Assembly (NCBI GenBank): GCA_032690845.1 | Contig: CM064430.1 | Span: 1,350,949 to 1,414,948, forward strand | Reading direction: 5' to 3' | DNA length: 64,000 nt | Origin: Eleusine coracana subsp. coracana | Taxonomy: Eukaryota; Streptophyta; Magnoliopsida; Poales; Poaceae | Shown: positions 44,909 through 57,239 of the stretch, one piece after another | How positions within the stretch are numbered: the stretch's first letter is position 1 | Layout of the letters: the number at the start of each line of letters is the position of its first letter | The notes under the pieces: model-generated | What the model was told of the DNA's origin: nothing | Databases searched by the model: none | Seen by the model: only the letters and a program-made list of their open reading frames with translations | Made by a program: the position numbers and the translations under genes

Positions 44909-45410
44909 TCATTCTAGGCATTCATATTGGCTAAAGCAGTGTTGGGGCACAAATGTTTCCCGAGTAATATTAGAGATTTGTTCTAGTGTTCCACCATAAA
45001 TCTCACTATCCTGTAATAATCCCTTAACAGGGAAGTCCTCATCTGAAGGCTGATGAAAACTCGCTCTTATGTACTCTGTCAACTGTAAATGTCCCTTTTC
45101 ATGCTGCAGAAACACACAAATTAGTTTGTCAGGCACATGGAGATGAACTTGCGCTTAATCTACCGAATCATGAGTGTGCACAAAAAACTATACATGGATG
45201 ATGATAGGCGACGAGTGGCTAACAATCATACCTTGGAGTGTATAAGCTTATGTAGGGTACAATATTGCAGCAACGGTTTTCACCGGTCTTGCCTACGTTG
45301 GTGGCCCAGCCCGACTTCATATGAACACTGATCCCCCAGATGGGGAACACATGGAAACAGCATCGAAGCCACCAACCCTCTTGAGAATTGCCAAAGCATC
45401 TTGAAAATGT
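44909..45410 (-). pseudogene. F-box gene 3' remnant
   Basis: The right part encodes a degraded F-box-associated end (VGGFDAVSMCSPSGG, frame change, CCNIVPYISLYTP) that aligns with FSFISFYTPG of F-box 2, followed by a gtatga donor. The left part, after a ctgcag acceptor, is an exon-like ORF, HEKGHLQLTEYIRASFHQPS and onward to a stop at 44909. That ORF is longer than the last exons of F-box 1 and 2, and in the phase of the donor it would stop after eight codons. The F-box itself is absent. Confidence 0.6.
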
Positions 45411-45739
45411 ATATACTATTAGCATGCTTAAAATGTGTATATGCTTAAAAATGTTTCTAATTTCTACTCGAGATTTATAAGACCCTTGTTGCATGTCCCT
45501 GGATAGGCAAGATTAACCTAAGATTGTGGTTGTTATACTATACTTCTAAATCTAGCTAGATTGCTAGATTGTTTTTTAACTATCAATTTGTGTTGTAAGA
45601 GATAGGATTATTTCAACTAGTGATTGCATGTCAGCACGAAAATTAGAAATAAATAAATCTTTGAAGATTATCATAATCATATGGAAGATTTTTCTCAAAC
45701 TTGACCAAAGAGAGGTTAATGTGCAGTGTTAACATGTAT

Positions 45740-48700
45740 ACCCATTTCTGAAGAGACTCAATATAATCATATGGATCATCATCTTTATAAGTTCTACCAA
45801 TAGTAAAAGCCTCCTTGAACAGATCAAGGAGTTAGCTTCGGAAGTTCATCCGGAACCTTGTTAAGAACATATTCCTCATCTATTTTAGTGGGACAAATGC
45901 CCTCATCCAATAGGATGTCCATTACTTCACATAGATCACTCCAAGTAGCTCAGCAATCTTTAGCTTCTTTGCAGCATATTTTTCATACCCCTTTGGCTTC
46001 TTATACTGAAAGGAGTCCCGTTTCAGCAATCGAATTACTCACAATGGAAAGCAAGCACATAGAAATATAGCTTAATAAAATATACCTTTTTTTTATTGTG
46101 TTTGCAATCAACTCAAGGGCTCCATCCTCTTCAGCCTAAGTTAGACAGACGTGTAGGATATTTAAGAAGTAAGAGCACATTTTGATGGATTCCATTTCCA
46201 TGTCAAAATACCACAGAATTGTAGTGCATACTCACTTCTCCACTAATGTCGGTCATACAAGCGTGATACTAAATAAAAAAAACATAAGAAAGCTGTGTTA
46301 CATACATAATAAACTAACAATGAAACCTCCAAATATATTTGAAGAAAGAAACTTACCTGCACTTCCCAGTAAGAACAGTCATGATCCAGCGTTTTCTTCA
46401 TAAGATCTTGGTGCAAGTGAAACTTTTTTAGTTCATAGACTTCGTTCAAAGCATCTCTGAAACTCCTCTGAACAATATACAAGGATGAAAAACAGCATTG
46501 CCAAATAAATAGACAATTCATGAATATAAGAAAGAATCAAGTATCCAACTAATGTAGTTCTATAATTTGCATAAAAACGGTATGTAAAGCCAACCTGTTG
46601 ATTTGTGACCCGCTTCCAAATTTCAAAATATAGGCCATCTAGCTCCTTGAAAGTATGAAAGTCAAAGCAGATACTGGATGCATACTCCTGAATTGAATCA
46701 CATGTGTCAAATGCAACCACAAACTACACTGAAACCTAAACAAATGGGTGTGCAAGATATCGAACCATGAAAGCAAGACGAACTAAACCCCCAGAAATAT
46801 TGGTAAACTCGATAGCAATCTTCATTGCTTGGCGAGCAGCTCTGTTCCTCATCTTCCACCACTGCATAACAGAACCGTTAATCATAGTGCTATAAAATGT
46901 CTTGCATACAATGTAATCATGGTTTTATTTAAGCCATACTTCTTCAGGACACGTTCTCTCCAGAGGTATATAATCTTCAAGCCACTGTCAGGGTAAAAGG
47001 GCAGTCGGTCAACAGAAATTCTGTCCATTGGATAAGGTTTAGAACTGGAATAACTACTTGGTTGCACGATGCAAACCTTTAATTTATCTGAAATCGTGTC
47101 ATAGTATGAGACATATTCTTGATCAATTTCATGAGTGTGATAAAACATGAGGTAGTTATCGTAATCCAAATACTCATCAAAACCCTGCACAAAGAAACCA
47201 ACATCTTAATGGACAATTTCCCTGGCATGTTCTTTAAAAACAGGGATTATGACAGGCAGTAGACCTGATATATTAAAGAAAAAAATAGAAATATGTCAAT
47301 CTCACTGTCACATATATTTAAACAACAAATAATTTATTTTTGTAGCAAAGCCATGCATGGTTAATCCAATAACTGTAGCAAAGCAATGCTTAATTCAATA
47401 CCGATTTCTGTGGTAATGCTTACTTTCTATTTATATATATATGATAACACTATACACAGTAGGGGTTTCCCCTACTTTAATTCCCTAAAAAAACCAATGC
47501 ATACACGAAGTTATAAGTTTATAACTGCAATGATAATGAGGTTACTATTTTGGAGGCCACCACGTGACTGATTTTCTGTAAACCATCCAGTCATGCTAGA
47601 GCAGTATGCTACAGTTAATGAGTTACTGAAAGTTTCACAGTGCAGATTTGGAAATAACTGTGTACTAATCCAAATGCATGCTCGACATAAATAATTAGGT
47701 GCTAGGCAGAATATGGGGAGCTGTAAGGGTTTTCTCTACTTTTGATTTGGCGTCATTTTAAAATAAGGGTAGATTGGTGCAATACAAACCAATGATTAAA
47801 GAAATTTCAAGAGACAGATGTAGGTTACCCATTGCATGTTTCCTTTAAGAACCAAAAGGAAGAATTGGTGAAAGAAAAAAAAACAATCCTGGAACATATT
47901 GCAAGATTGGGCAGTGGCACCATGCATGAATCCATGAATTAGAAAAAAAAAACTGAGAATGCATTCATCCGAGCATAATAACTGAATGTCAAATGTAGTG
48001 CTTAAGAGCATATATAATACTGACATCATCGTGAAGGACTAGGCGCCGGTAGTCATATCCAAGGCAGCAAGCTTACAGAAATGGGGATGGAAGACCCAAC
48101 CAAAGGCTCCATCTCGCTCGTAGCGCATGAAGTAACCCTTCTCGGCAAGACGCTCGTCTGTGTACATCCATCCTGCAGTATCCTCCTCCTCCAGCAGGTG
48201 GCAAATAGGCTTCCCTTGCAACAACTGCAGCAAATAATAAGAATAGATGAATGTGTGAGAACCGATACTACTTGTGCTTCTTTGAACTCTCATATGAATG
48301 TAGATGCACACTACTGTGTGAGAGAGAGAAAGCATTGGTGAAACAACAACCTACCTTGCAAGCTCTGATGCGGTACTGCGCGTGGCGCTTGTACATCTCG
48401 ATTTGTTGAGTGAGGTCGAGTCGAAGAGTGCAGTCGACGTAGTGCGTAGCACCAGGAAGCCGGGCCATGTAACCAAGGTACTCTTCGTCGCTGATGATCT
48501 CCTCCGCGGCGGCGGCGTTGGTGTCACTGTCATCAGGAGCACCGTTATTGTCGGAACGTTGCTCTGCAGGTTCCGGCACAGGGGCACCACCAGCAGCACC
48601 AAACTCGCCTGCTAGATCCTTTTGGTTGTCATCACGTTGTGGTCGACTAGTACCAGCAGTACCAGCACGCTCCAAGTAATCAAGGTAAGCCGGGCCGGCG

Positions 48701-49089
48701 AGGACTTCGACAATTTCATCGTAAGAGTAGACTGCATCATCAACTTGTACTACAGAAGGTGGCCAGCAGGCAGCGTCGTCGTCGTCTGAGTCTGACAAGA
48801 GGGTGAAATAGGAGGCAAGATCAGATCGGCACCTGATGCTGGTCTCTTGCTCGTCGTACACGCAAGCTGCGTCCGCCGCTTGCCCTGTCCTGGATTCCCC
48901 GTCGTCACCCGTCCAATTAGAGACGTGCGGCTCGGATGGGTTGCGTTGACTTGTCGTTGGTCCTTTGCAAAGTCTGTCTAGGCAGCTGCGCGTCGCGGAG
49001 GTCAACGTCCACGAGAGCAGAGCGCGTGACGCCGGCGTGGTCGCCGCTCGCCGGAGAGCTAGCCCGGCGTCGATTTGTGGTTGTGGCAC
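45740..49089 (-). pseudogene. Multi-exon gene of unknown family, frame broken in several places
   Basis: Exon 1 (49089-48355, 245 codons) is acidic in the middle (DSDDDDAACWPP, YSYDEIVEVLAGPAYLDYL, ISDEEYLGYMARL) and ends at a good gtaggt donor. Exon 2 begins at 48224 (LLQGKPICHLLEEED, YERDGAFGWVFHPHFC). Later exons read GFDEYLDYDNYLMFYHTHE (from 47184), WWKMRNRAARQAMKIA, EYASSICFDFHTFKELDG (46687-46595), RSFRDALNEVYELKKFH (46467-46357), DGALELIANTIKK (46126-46086) and YKKPKGYEKYAAKKLKIAEL, then DLCEVMDILLDEGICPTK and DLFKEAFTIGRTYKDDDPYD. Frames fail to join after HPHFC, at the A-run of the IANTIKK exon, after KIAELLG and after ELPKLTP. I recognise no domain. Confidence 0.65.
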
Positions 49090-49622
49090 CGAAGACGACG
49101 AGCTCGCCGTCAGTTTCTTCAGCTGGAAAAGGCTCGCCGTGGCCAGAGGCGCCAGGTACTGGTAGTAACGCGTCCCGCAGTTTCCATCGACAGGGAGCGG
49201 TGCCCCTCCTCGAGAGTCGAGGCTGAGCAGTGAGCTCCTGTCCCTGGTGCTACTCCTACCTCGCGACCAAGATTACCACCGACGCGTTCGTTGCCCGCGA
49301 CGAGGACTGCGCAGCGGCAGGCCGTCAAAGCTGCTCCTGTGTCTCAGGACCCAAATCCCATGAAGAAGATCCTCTGATATTTTTTTTATTTCTTCCCCTG
49401 AGGCCTTGAATTCATGGGGGGAGAAAAGGAGGGGGAATCAAGCAGCGTTTGGGAGCGCCATGGCCGTCCGGCGAGGTCGCGCCGCCACGGCCGCTTCTCT
49501 CGTGAGGGCGCCTTGGCCAACCTCGCACGCACTCGTCTCCTGCTGACCTGAGCCACGCGGCCGCCTAACTAATCAAGGGCAGGATGGGCAGTCGGCCGTC
49601 GCTGCGGCCCGCGTGTGGGGAG
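49090..49622. other. 5' region of the unknown gene; CpG-rich
   Basis: CpG-rich DNA with overlapping ORFs and no domain. It is likely the promoter and leader of the multi-exon gene. Its right end (gggag) is the target site of the solo LTR. Confidence 0.4.
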
Positions 49623-52527
49623 TGTGACAGCCCTGTTTTTTTTTTTTTAGCAAATTGAAAAAAAATCTTATCTTTACTGTTCGTGTAGGACCCGCTTGTC
49701 AATCTCTCTCTCCCTCTCAGCGTTGCCAGCACAGAGGCCAGCGCCGCCGCGCGCTATGCGCTCCGCGCGACGTGTAACCAGGCAGCTTGCCTGCTTCACC
49801 ACTTACCGCACAAGCCGGACATAAAATCCTAGTTTCTTTCCTCTCCTCTCTCTCAGTTATCTCTCACGCTCGGCTCTCTCTTTTTCCTCTGTTCTTTTCC
49901 GCCACCATCGAAGCAAGCTCAGAGCTCGAGCTTTGCTTGCCGCCGTCGCCTCCCAAACCAACTCCGTGACCCACATCGCCGTGCAACACCCTCAGCATTT
50001 CGCCATGGCCGCCCATCACCGATTTCTGTCATAGCTCACAAATTGGAGCCGTCTTCTTTCTCGGTGAGCACCACAATTCCTTTAATCCTTCTCAAATTCC
50101 CGAACTATGTCAAATCTTATTCAAATTCCTCGCAAACGAGGTTTGCTCACTTGTTTGCGAATCAATTGGTTAGGTCATTGGTCCATTTTTGTTGAGGTGT
50201 TGTCCGTGCTTCAAGTTTTTCCCTGCCGCCGGTCATTACCGAGCTCGTCTCGCCGTAGTCCGTCACCACTGTTCCGGTGAGCCCCCGCCGCTGCCGACTC
50301 CTCCTTCAGATTCCGTGTGCTGCGCCACCCCGCCATGCCCTCGGCTGGCCGAGCCGCGCTCGGGAACGAGCGCTGGCCACAGCGGCAGCGCCGTCGTGCG
50401 CGTGCGCGCGAGGGAGCTTGGGAGCTCCCTGGAGCCGCGCTACTGGGCCGGGTCGGACTTAGTTGCTATGCGGCTGGGCCAAGCCCAGTAGCGATTGAGC
50501 CGCTAGATGGCCCATGAGGCCGAATTAGCACAGCCCGATCCAATTTCTAGGTTTTTTTTAAAAAAATATATAAATAATTCCAGAACTTAGATAAATTATA
50601 ACTAGAGTTTTAGACCTCCTAAAATCTTGGGACCAATTTTGTTAGGTTTCAAATAATTTTCTCTATCACCTTATGAAATAAAAGTAAATATTTATTTTAT
50701 ATGATTTTTAGGCATTTAATTAAATATTAGAAATACCCTTTTTAGTTGTTAATTAATTTGGTACTTCCTGAATTACTGTCTTACCCTAGTAGGTTAATAT
50801 TAAATAATAATGGGGTAATTAAGGGTAATTAACTATGATTGAGCATGCCACTCCCTTGTCATTAGTAGACGTAATCATGTTTAATTTGAAGGAAATACTT
50901 CAGACAAGAGTAATTAAATTCTTGTCTACTATTTATTCGCACCATTCTTTCAAGCATCGTATTTTGTATTCATGCATCGCTAGCACTAACTTGTGACGTA
51001 TCGACGAATTGCATAGGACCGGAGATCGTCGAGTAGTCTGTCGAGAGTGGACCCGAGGTGGTGATTGTTGAGCCTGACTCTGCGCCTACACCGCCGTATT
51101 TGGACGAACCTCAAGGCAAGCCCCGGTGCATCCCACCTATGTTTTTAAATTCTTTCTTTTATTATGGTCAGTCGAGTCATGATTGTACACTAGGTTCTAG
51201 AAATTGATTGACACCCACCTGCATCACTACCATAGGATACTATGATGTTTTTATACTATATAGGTACCGGTAGCACGATAGGCGCTATGCTTATATCATA
51301 GGAATATCGGTAGCACTGTATAGGATGATCTTAAAGCATGGAGGCTTTAAGTTGAGTGAGAGCTTTGAGAATTCAAATAAAAGATGATGATGATGATGAG
51401 ATCGGACGGGCCCCGTAGGGGAAAGGGCAAAGACTGGGTCTTGCAAGGTGGTAGCCCCGTCCGTGTCGGATTTAGGATCAAGCCATTGGCGGCTCCGTGA
51501 ACAAGTATTGAATAGTACCGATCTACATGTTGGTATATGGGACCCAGTAAGCTGATGTATCCTATCTTCCTCAGTGGTAGGACGTAGCCAACTTTCTTTT
51601 GCCGGCTGTTAGTGAGATTGAAGTCTCACGAGAGGGAAATGGTGGTCACTCAGGGATAACGTCTAGGATGGGTATCGCGTGGGGTCTCCATATTTCCGGG
51701 GAAGTTGGAAACGGATCGACCTCTGGTTGGGGTTAGAGGGAAAGGTTGTCATATACGGCCAATGTGGTGCGTATGTGTTGTGTAGTCGGGTTTTACCCAG
51801 CTGGCTGAAATTGAATCGAGTCGCTGTCCCTCGCAGCAATGAGTACCGCTTATTCACTTGGCGCAAGCGTAGATAATTGAGAGTAATGAGAGAAGGAGAG
51901 TTATTTCAGTTAAATAATTTCTTCGCTTGCAAGAACTTGATTGCAATAGTACATGATGCAAACCTTATTACTAATGAACTTAATCTTGAGCTAAAAGATA
52001 AAAGTAGATGTCCACTATTAGTGCTGTTTTTTGCAAGTTTGAGTCAACCCACTAGCCAAAGGCCTATACATTCTAGGTGTCGGCCTTAGCGAGCTTTGTT
52101 GACGGGTTAGTCTTGCGGAGTATATTAGATACTCAGAGCTTTGTCCATGTTGATTTTAGGTGGTGAACCATCTTCCTATGGCTGGTCCGAGAATATGCCA
52201 GGAGAAGGGCAACTTCCAGAAGGAGGATCCATCCAGTGGGAACGCATCCCGTCACCGGAAGAATAGAAGATGAACGTATTCTAGGAGCATAGTTTAGATA
52301 GTAGAATAAAGCTCCTCGTTGCTATATAGTTTGTGTTTAGATTTTTAAACACTTTATTGTAATAAATGTTTTCCGCTGCAAAACTTTGGTTTATTTTCCG
52401 AAAACCTGGTTGTATTCTATCATGATGTAATATATTCTGAGCTTGTAAGAATGTATGTGCTGTTGTAACTCGCTTCGTCGAGTGTCCTCCTGTACGTGAT
52501 TCTGGTTATCTCAGAGGGAATGTCACA
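49623..52527 (+). mobile_element. Solo LTR of a large LTR retrotransposon (2905 bases)
   Basis: It starts tgtgacagccc and ends ggaatgtcaca, so the canonical TG...CA ends lie within a 7-base inverted repeat, tgtgaca. The 5-base target duplication gggag is perfect (49618-49622 and 52528-52532). No gag/pol, primer-binding site or polypurine tract lies between, so this is an LTR left by unequal recombination. The size suggests a gypsy-type element, by inference. ORFs inside are short and without domains. Orientation is tentative, from the CT-rich leader-like stretch at 49830-49900. Confidence 0.88.
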
Positions 52528-52532
52528 GGGAG

Positions 52533-53150
52533 ATGCTTGGCGTGCGACATCGACGGAAGCGCGCGCGGATGCGGGGATGCCGCCGGAGGCCCGCCGCGGC
52601 GGCGCTACCTCGCCGGACGACACGCGCCCCGCCAGCAGAAATTTGCAAATCGCCCCCCAGTTTGGATCGTGACTATTAATCACGATCCAAATTGAGGGGT
52701 CATTCTATAAATATCTTGATCCGAATTATTTACAAAAAGGCCCCTGGTTTGTCTAGGTATTTTTTCTATGAGGCCCTTACGCCGCCGCCGGCCAGAAGCG
52801 CAGAGTCCAGATACGCACCGCGCCGCCGTCATATCCTAACAACGGAGCTGTAGACCTCACCGGAGGTGCTCGAATCGCCGGAGCACAGAACAGCAACACA
52901 ACCATCGTCGGTGAGGTGAAGGGAAAGCAAGGAGGAAGACGACTGGAGTAATGGGCCTTGGGTCCCCGACAAGCTCACGTGCTATGCAGGCCAGGAGAGT
53001 TTGACTGAAGTATTGGGCCTTCTCGCACCTTTTGAGAGTTGACTGTGTCAAATCAAATCGAAGAAGAGTACGTACAAGAGCGACCAGCCGTTTCCACGTC
53101 GTCGTCAATGATCGAGACTCCTGTCGAGTGATGGACAAGTTTTTGTTTGT
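52533..53150. repeat. GC-rich double-hairpin module, copy 5
   Basis: This copy holds the best dyad: at 52661-52691 a perfect 12-base stem (tttggatcgtga / tcacgatccaaa) with a 7-base loop, ctattaa. The second dyad (about 52712-52735) is degraded. It then has ggcccctggtttg, a gggccttgggtccc box and a tail. It lies about 1.5 kb beyond the 3' end of NB-ARC copy D. Its left part may have been displaced by the solo LTR. Confidence 0.7.
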
Positions 53151-54294
53151 GCGAAACCAGATGGAGCTCTAGAACATTATCGACCACCCACGTCAGGTCA
53201 TGTGAGAAGGAAAGGCATTTTTCTTCTTTTCTTTTTTTGAGGAATTGTTGAATTCAATTTCACATGGACCATACGTCGTCACGTTCTTCCGTTCCTATAT
53301 GACTCTTCTACAATTGGCGGCCCTAGATTATAACGCCATACTAGTAGTTGGGCGCCTGTGACAAGCACGTACGATTGTGTTACCGTGATATCTAAAACTA
53401 ATTAGAAAGGTTGATAATTGAACAATTAGGCCTTGACCTTGGTGGCCTGCAACCCAAACAATGTTTTTTTTACGATCTCAGATTGCAATTATTTTTTATT
53501 CACACATGTGGAGGAAGGTAATAGCACACGCGTAACATACCATGTAGTAATCATCAAGCACGTTCACAACATTTTCTTAAGAATGATGGCATAACACTTA
53601 TATACTACATCTTTGTAGTTTCAACAAAGAAAAGAAGTCGAAACAGTATTTTTAGTACATGTTATTAGTAAATCAAGAAAAGTTCTTAACTGAACTTGAA
53701 TGGTACCAGGTTTAACCTTCGTCATCAAGTGGGTTCCTCCGATAGTCCAATCTAATTAAGTCTTCTTTTGTATATGAAACAACAGTGGTTTACATTATTA
53801 GCGGCAAAATAGACCATCATTGTTTTCTCTAGGGTCTTCAGGCTCACAAACACCAGATTCAAACACCGGATTCCTCAATGGCATATCTCACCGTACCGGC
53901 TGGTGTTGAGGGCAGACCATCTTTACGGAAAATGAACCATATTTTATTCCAAAGAAACATCATATCGCCACACACAATAGATTCTTGCCAAGATGTTATT
54001 AGTAGCATTCTGCATGTGGTGCTAACAAATATATGCATCTTTTTTTCATGTTTGTAACTCAATGCACACTATGCAGATAAAAGTTTGCTTTTTCTGATAC
54101 AGTAAAGGTGGATATACTATAGGAAAAACTTTGCATAAAACATTTGTGCAAAAGAGGCCCAGATAATCCAATGCTTTCATGCAAGTATAGAATTGGAAAC
54201 AGAGCATTGCATTAAATCAGATTTTCCATTAATACAATATACAAGTACCTGTAAGATAACACGATCAAGGATATATACAGATTCAAAAATCCCC
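53151..54294. other. 3' region of NB-ARC copy D
   Basis: AT-rich, with no gene or clear transposon end seen. Confidence 0.35.
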
Positions 54295-55809
54295 CTACAT
54301 AAGTCTCAAATCGAATTTTTTATAATAAAGTGTGGCTTCGTCTCTCATACTCCTAGACCTCTTCCTCTTGACAGCTGTACTTTTCAGCTCTACTATTTCA
54401 CAAGTATACACATAACTGTGATAGGGTGGTATAGGAGACCTCCATGCAAGGGCCTCAAATTTCCCATGAGGCTTAACATTTCCATATATCACATCTTGGA
54501 TTTTTATCTTCGGAACCTCCTCTTCTGGAGGGCGTTGATAATATCGATGATAAATCACAAAATCTTCAGAAGCTGTGCCGCTTCGAAAACGTGCAGGTCT
54601 ATTTTGGTCTGTAAGATTGAATGGATGCTCACCGTATCTGGAGACACGCTTCTGGATGAGCCCTCTCAAGAAGGCACGAACCCTGCACCAAAAGTTAATG
54701 TCAAAGTTTTCCCTAAGCACACAGGCAGTGATGCTTGCACGGAAGAGGGTCCCGTCAAGCAACTTTGCTATCTCCATCGCCAAAGATGCAAGCCTCGGAT
54801 GCATTCCAGGATCTGTACTTCCAAATGTAAGCGTCTTGAAGAAATACCAGTATGCCTCACGGGACAGATGCTTCAGATTTAGAGCCTGTGTAGTTCCAAA
54901 CTTTACAATCATCTCTGAGCGGCTTGTGACTATGATTTTACTACCACTTGGTAAGTATCGTTTTGAAGTAGTATAGAACTTACTCCATTCGTCTTCATTG
55001 AGATCTCCATGTAACTCAACAACAACTACTAATCTCTCATCTTTATTCCAGTTTGACGCACGATTCTGATGTCTCATTGCACATCCTTGTCTGAAAGTAG
55101 CTAGCTCATCACCTGAAAATTCACAGTCACGTAAGAACAGAATTTCTGTAAAATGAGCACGAACTCTCTCATCTTTGCAAACATGAGCGACAAGTGTGCT
55201 CTTTCCGACTTTCCCAGGACCAAAAATTGGCAGGACCTCCAATTCTTGGGTACCATGAGATTGTCTGTGCAACAAGAAGTTGATGACTAGTTCTGCTTCC
55301 ATCTGGTAGCCAAACATGCAGTTGTGCAGGAGCAGGTGCATGCTATATGGCTGATGGTACCGGCAAGGGTAGCTCATCAAGAACACCACGAACTCTTGCA
55401 TATCAAGGATCATGGAGCTTAAATCATCAAGAACCTCTTGAAGTTTCTCCAAGATTGGTGTATCTCTACTGGAGAAACAAAAGCTTTTCAGAGAATTTAC
55501 TCTGCCCAAGGATGGACAGCGACTCACCGCCATGTCATTCGGGCCCTCCTCATGAGATATGTACCTGAAGGTGTCGAGTGTGTAAGAACCTCGGTGCATG
55601 ACGTCTCTCAGCATATCCAGTTGGCAGAGCATAGCTTGGTTTGTGATGTGCCGTCCCATGGCCTCGTCGACGATGACTTGTGCTCGAAGCAGAACATGAT
55701 GGAGGCGATCCTCCATGTCGGACACATTTGGCTTGGAGATTTTGCTGATGAGCAATTTTATGGATCTAGCGGTCAGCTCACCAAGGATAGCAGAAAGGAG
55801 CGCCTCCAT
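54295..55809 (-). CDS. NB-ARC protein without LRR, copy D (intact)
   Basis: 504 residues from MEALLSAILGELTARSIKLL, the start that aligns with copies B and E. Helical N-terminus with LLRAQVIVDEAMGRHITNQA and YTLDTFRY; P-loop GPGKVGKSTLVAHVC; kinase-2 region LVVVVELHGDLNEDEW with E where the family usually has D; RNBS-B GSKIIVTSRSEM; then YWYFFKTLTFGSTDPGMHPR. The C-terminal block is IPPYHSYVYTCEI, followed by a longer tail than in the other copies (rich in K/R, ending KKFDLRLM). GLPL, MHD and LRR are not visible. A CN-type, possibly regulatory, NLR relative by family inference. The open frame extends 89 codons upstream without family support. Confidence 0.88.
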   Translation of the reverse strand: MEALLSAILGELTARSIKLLISKISKPNVSDMEDRLHHVLLRAQVIVDEAMGRHITNQAMLCQLDMLRDVMHRGSYTLDTFRYISHEEGPNDMAVSRCPSLGRVNSLKSFCFSSRDTPILEKLQEVLDDLSSMILDMQEFVVFLMSYPCRYHQPYSMHLLLHNCMFGYQMEAELVINFLLHRQSHGTQELEVLPIFGPGKVGKSTLVAHVCKDERVRAHFTEILFLRDCEFSGDELATFRQGCAMRHQNRASNWNKDERLVVVVELHGDLNEDEWSKFYTTSKRYLPSGSKIIVTSRSEMIVKFGTTQALNLKHLSREAYWYFFKTLTFGSTDPGMHPRLASLAMEIAKLLDGTLFRASITACVLRENFDINFWCRVRAFLRGLIQKRVSRYGEHPFNLTDQNRPARFRSGTASEDFVIYHRYYQRPPEEEVPKIKIQDVIYGNVKPHGKFEALAWRSPIPPYHSYVYTCEIVELKSTAVKRKRSRSMRDEATLYYKKFDLRLM

Positions 55810-56938
55810 TTGAGTACAACACAGTAGGTGGAGGGGACAATGAACAAGAGATGCTGTTAAATGAAATGACATGTCTCTGAGCCAGGACTCTGAGGAAATT
55901 GAGGAATTAAGAGCAAGATCAGACAAGCAGAAGGCCGATACAGTCCAATAATTCATATGCAGTTGTTGAAACGTATCCATCCAAATCGACAAGTGCACAA
56001 GACTTGTGGCCTGTATTTTTCCTGCTTCATTTTTTTCTCCTGGTTTTTCCACATGGCTGCCTAGAACGCACAGCATAAGTCTTTGTATATGATAAAAAAA
56101 ATTAAAAGCAATGTTGACTTAACGTTGCTTCCGGCTTTCATACCAGGTAACAGTCATGTACCCTGCGCTTGAAGTTTTGGAAATGCAGTACCAGAAAGGT
56201 CAGGTCAACATTGAATATCAGGAGGCTATAATACATATGTGATCAAGCCTTAGGCTCTAACCTCTCTCGAGGTCAAAGTTGAGTACTTTTTTCTTCTTAT
56301 CTAAAACAAATTGCATGTGAAGCCAGGTCAAAATCGATCATTTCGTGGTTCATCTGGTTTCTCTGGAAAGTACTACAGCTTATTGTGATGTGTGCATTTT
56401 CTTTCCTACATTCTCTCCTTCGCTCTTCAGTCAGATGCTTAGCTTTAATACTTTTTGCTATGTTCCTGCTTCTGATGACAATACCATGCCTTTGTAGGCA
56501 TCGAGGAGGCCTGTACATAAGGTTACTATTGCATCATTTGAATAGTTTGTAGCCTGTAAATGCGGAATCTTTGAACTTGAACATATATACAGCGCAGACT
56601 AACTAAAATCAAGCTGCCATTCGTTCAGGACTTTGGCAAGTGCGGAATGATCGATTTTGACCTGGCAAAGGTGCTTGAGATTTTCCATGCTCTGTCCTTC
56701 AATTACTAACGCACTCACAGGTACTAGGATAGTAGGATTAATCGGAATTTCGTACTGGGTGAAGTATCCTGATCAAACTGTGGCATCTGAAATGCAGCGA
56801 GACACTGTTTCGATTAACTATCACATGTATCACATCTCAAACTATTAAACATGGAGTAAAACTGGGACAAATACAAGGTTATGGTTCGGATTGGAGCACC
56901 ACGGCGCAAAACAGAGACGGCTGCCTGAATACGAATTA
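55810..56938. other. Upstream region of NB-ARC copy D
   Basis: No gene is supported. It is less similar to the upstream DNA of A-C than those are to each other. The promoter of copy D should be at its left end. Confidence 0.35.
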
Positions 56939-57173
56939 CTCCCTCTGTTCCAAAATTATTGTCGTCATTGATTTTTTTCTTGATCTTTGACCATTCGTCT
57001 TATTTAAAATATTTATTTAAATATAAAAAGTTATAAGTTATATTTAAATTTTATCTAGTAATAAAACAAATCATGAAAAAATATATGATATTTTTTGAAT
57101 TTTTTTGAATAAGACGAATAGTCAAAGTTAGCGAAAAAAGTCAATGACGACAACAATTTTTGAACGGAGGAAG
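56939..57173. mobile_element. Stowaway MITE
   Basis: The ends are ctccctctgttccaaaatta and, inversely, cttcctccgttcaaaaattg, flanked by TA on both sides (56937-56938 and 57174-57175). Subterminal inverse words (tttgaccattcgtctt / aagacgaatagtcaaa) extend the palindrome. It is 235 bases, non-autonomous, and has the hallmark CTCCCTCCGTT of Tc1/mariner-type grass Stowaways. Confidence 0.92.
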
Positions 57174-57239
57174 TATACGATACAGCATGTGGTAGAATTT
57201 TGGGGATGATTTACTCTAAAAATTTTGGGGATGAATGAA

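Noticed and set aside
51663..51876. ORFs within the solo LTR
   Set aside because: Short, on both strands, without domains, and inside a defined LTR.
54193..54882. A 229-codon plus-strand ORF
   Set aside because: Mostly the antisense shadow of the 3' half of NB-ARC copy D.
55810..56076. N-terminal extension of 89 codons on NB-ARC copy D
   Set aside because: No counterpart in copies A, B, C or E, and the family start MEALLS fits the alignment.
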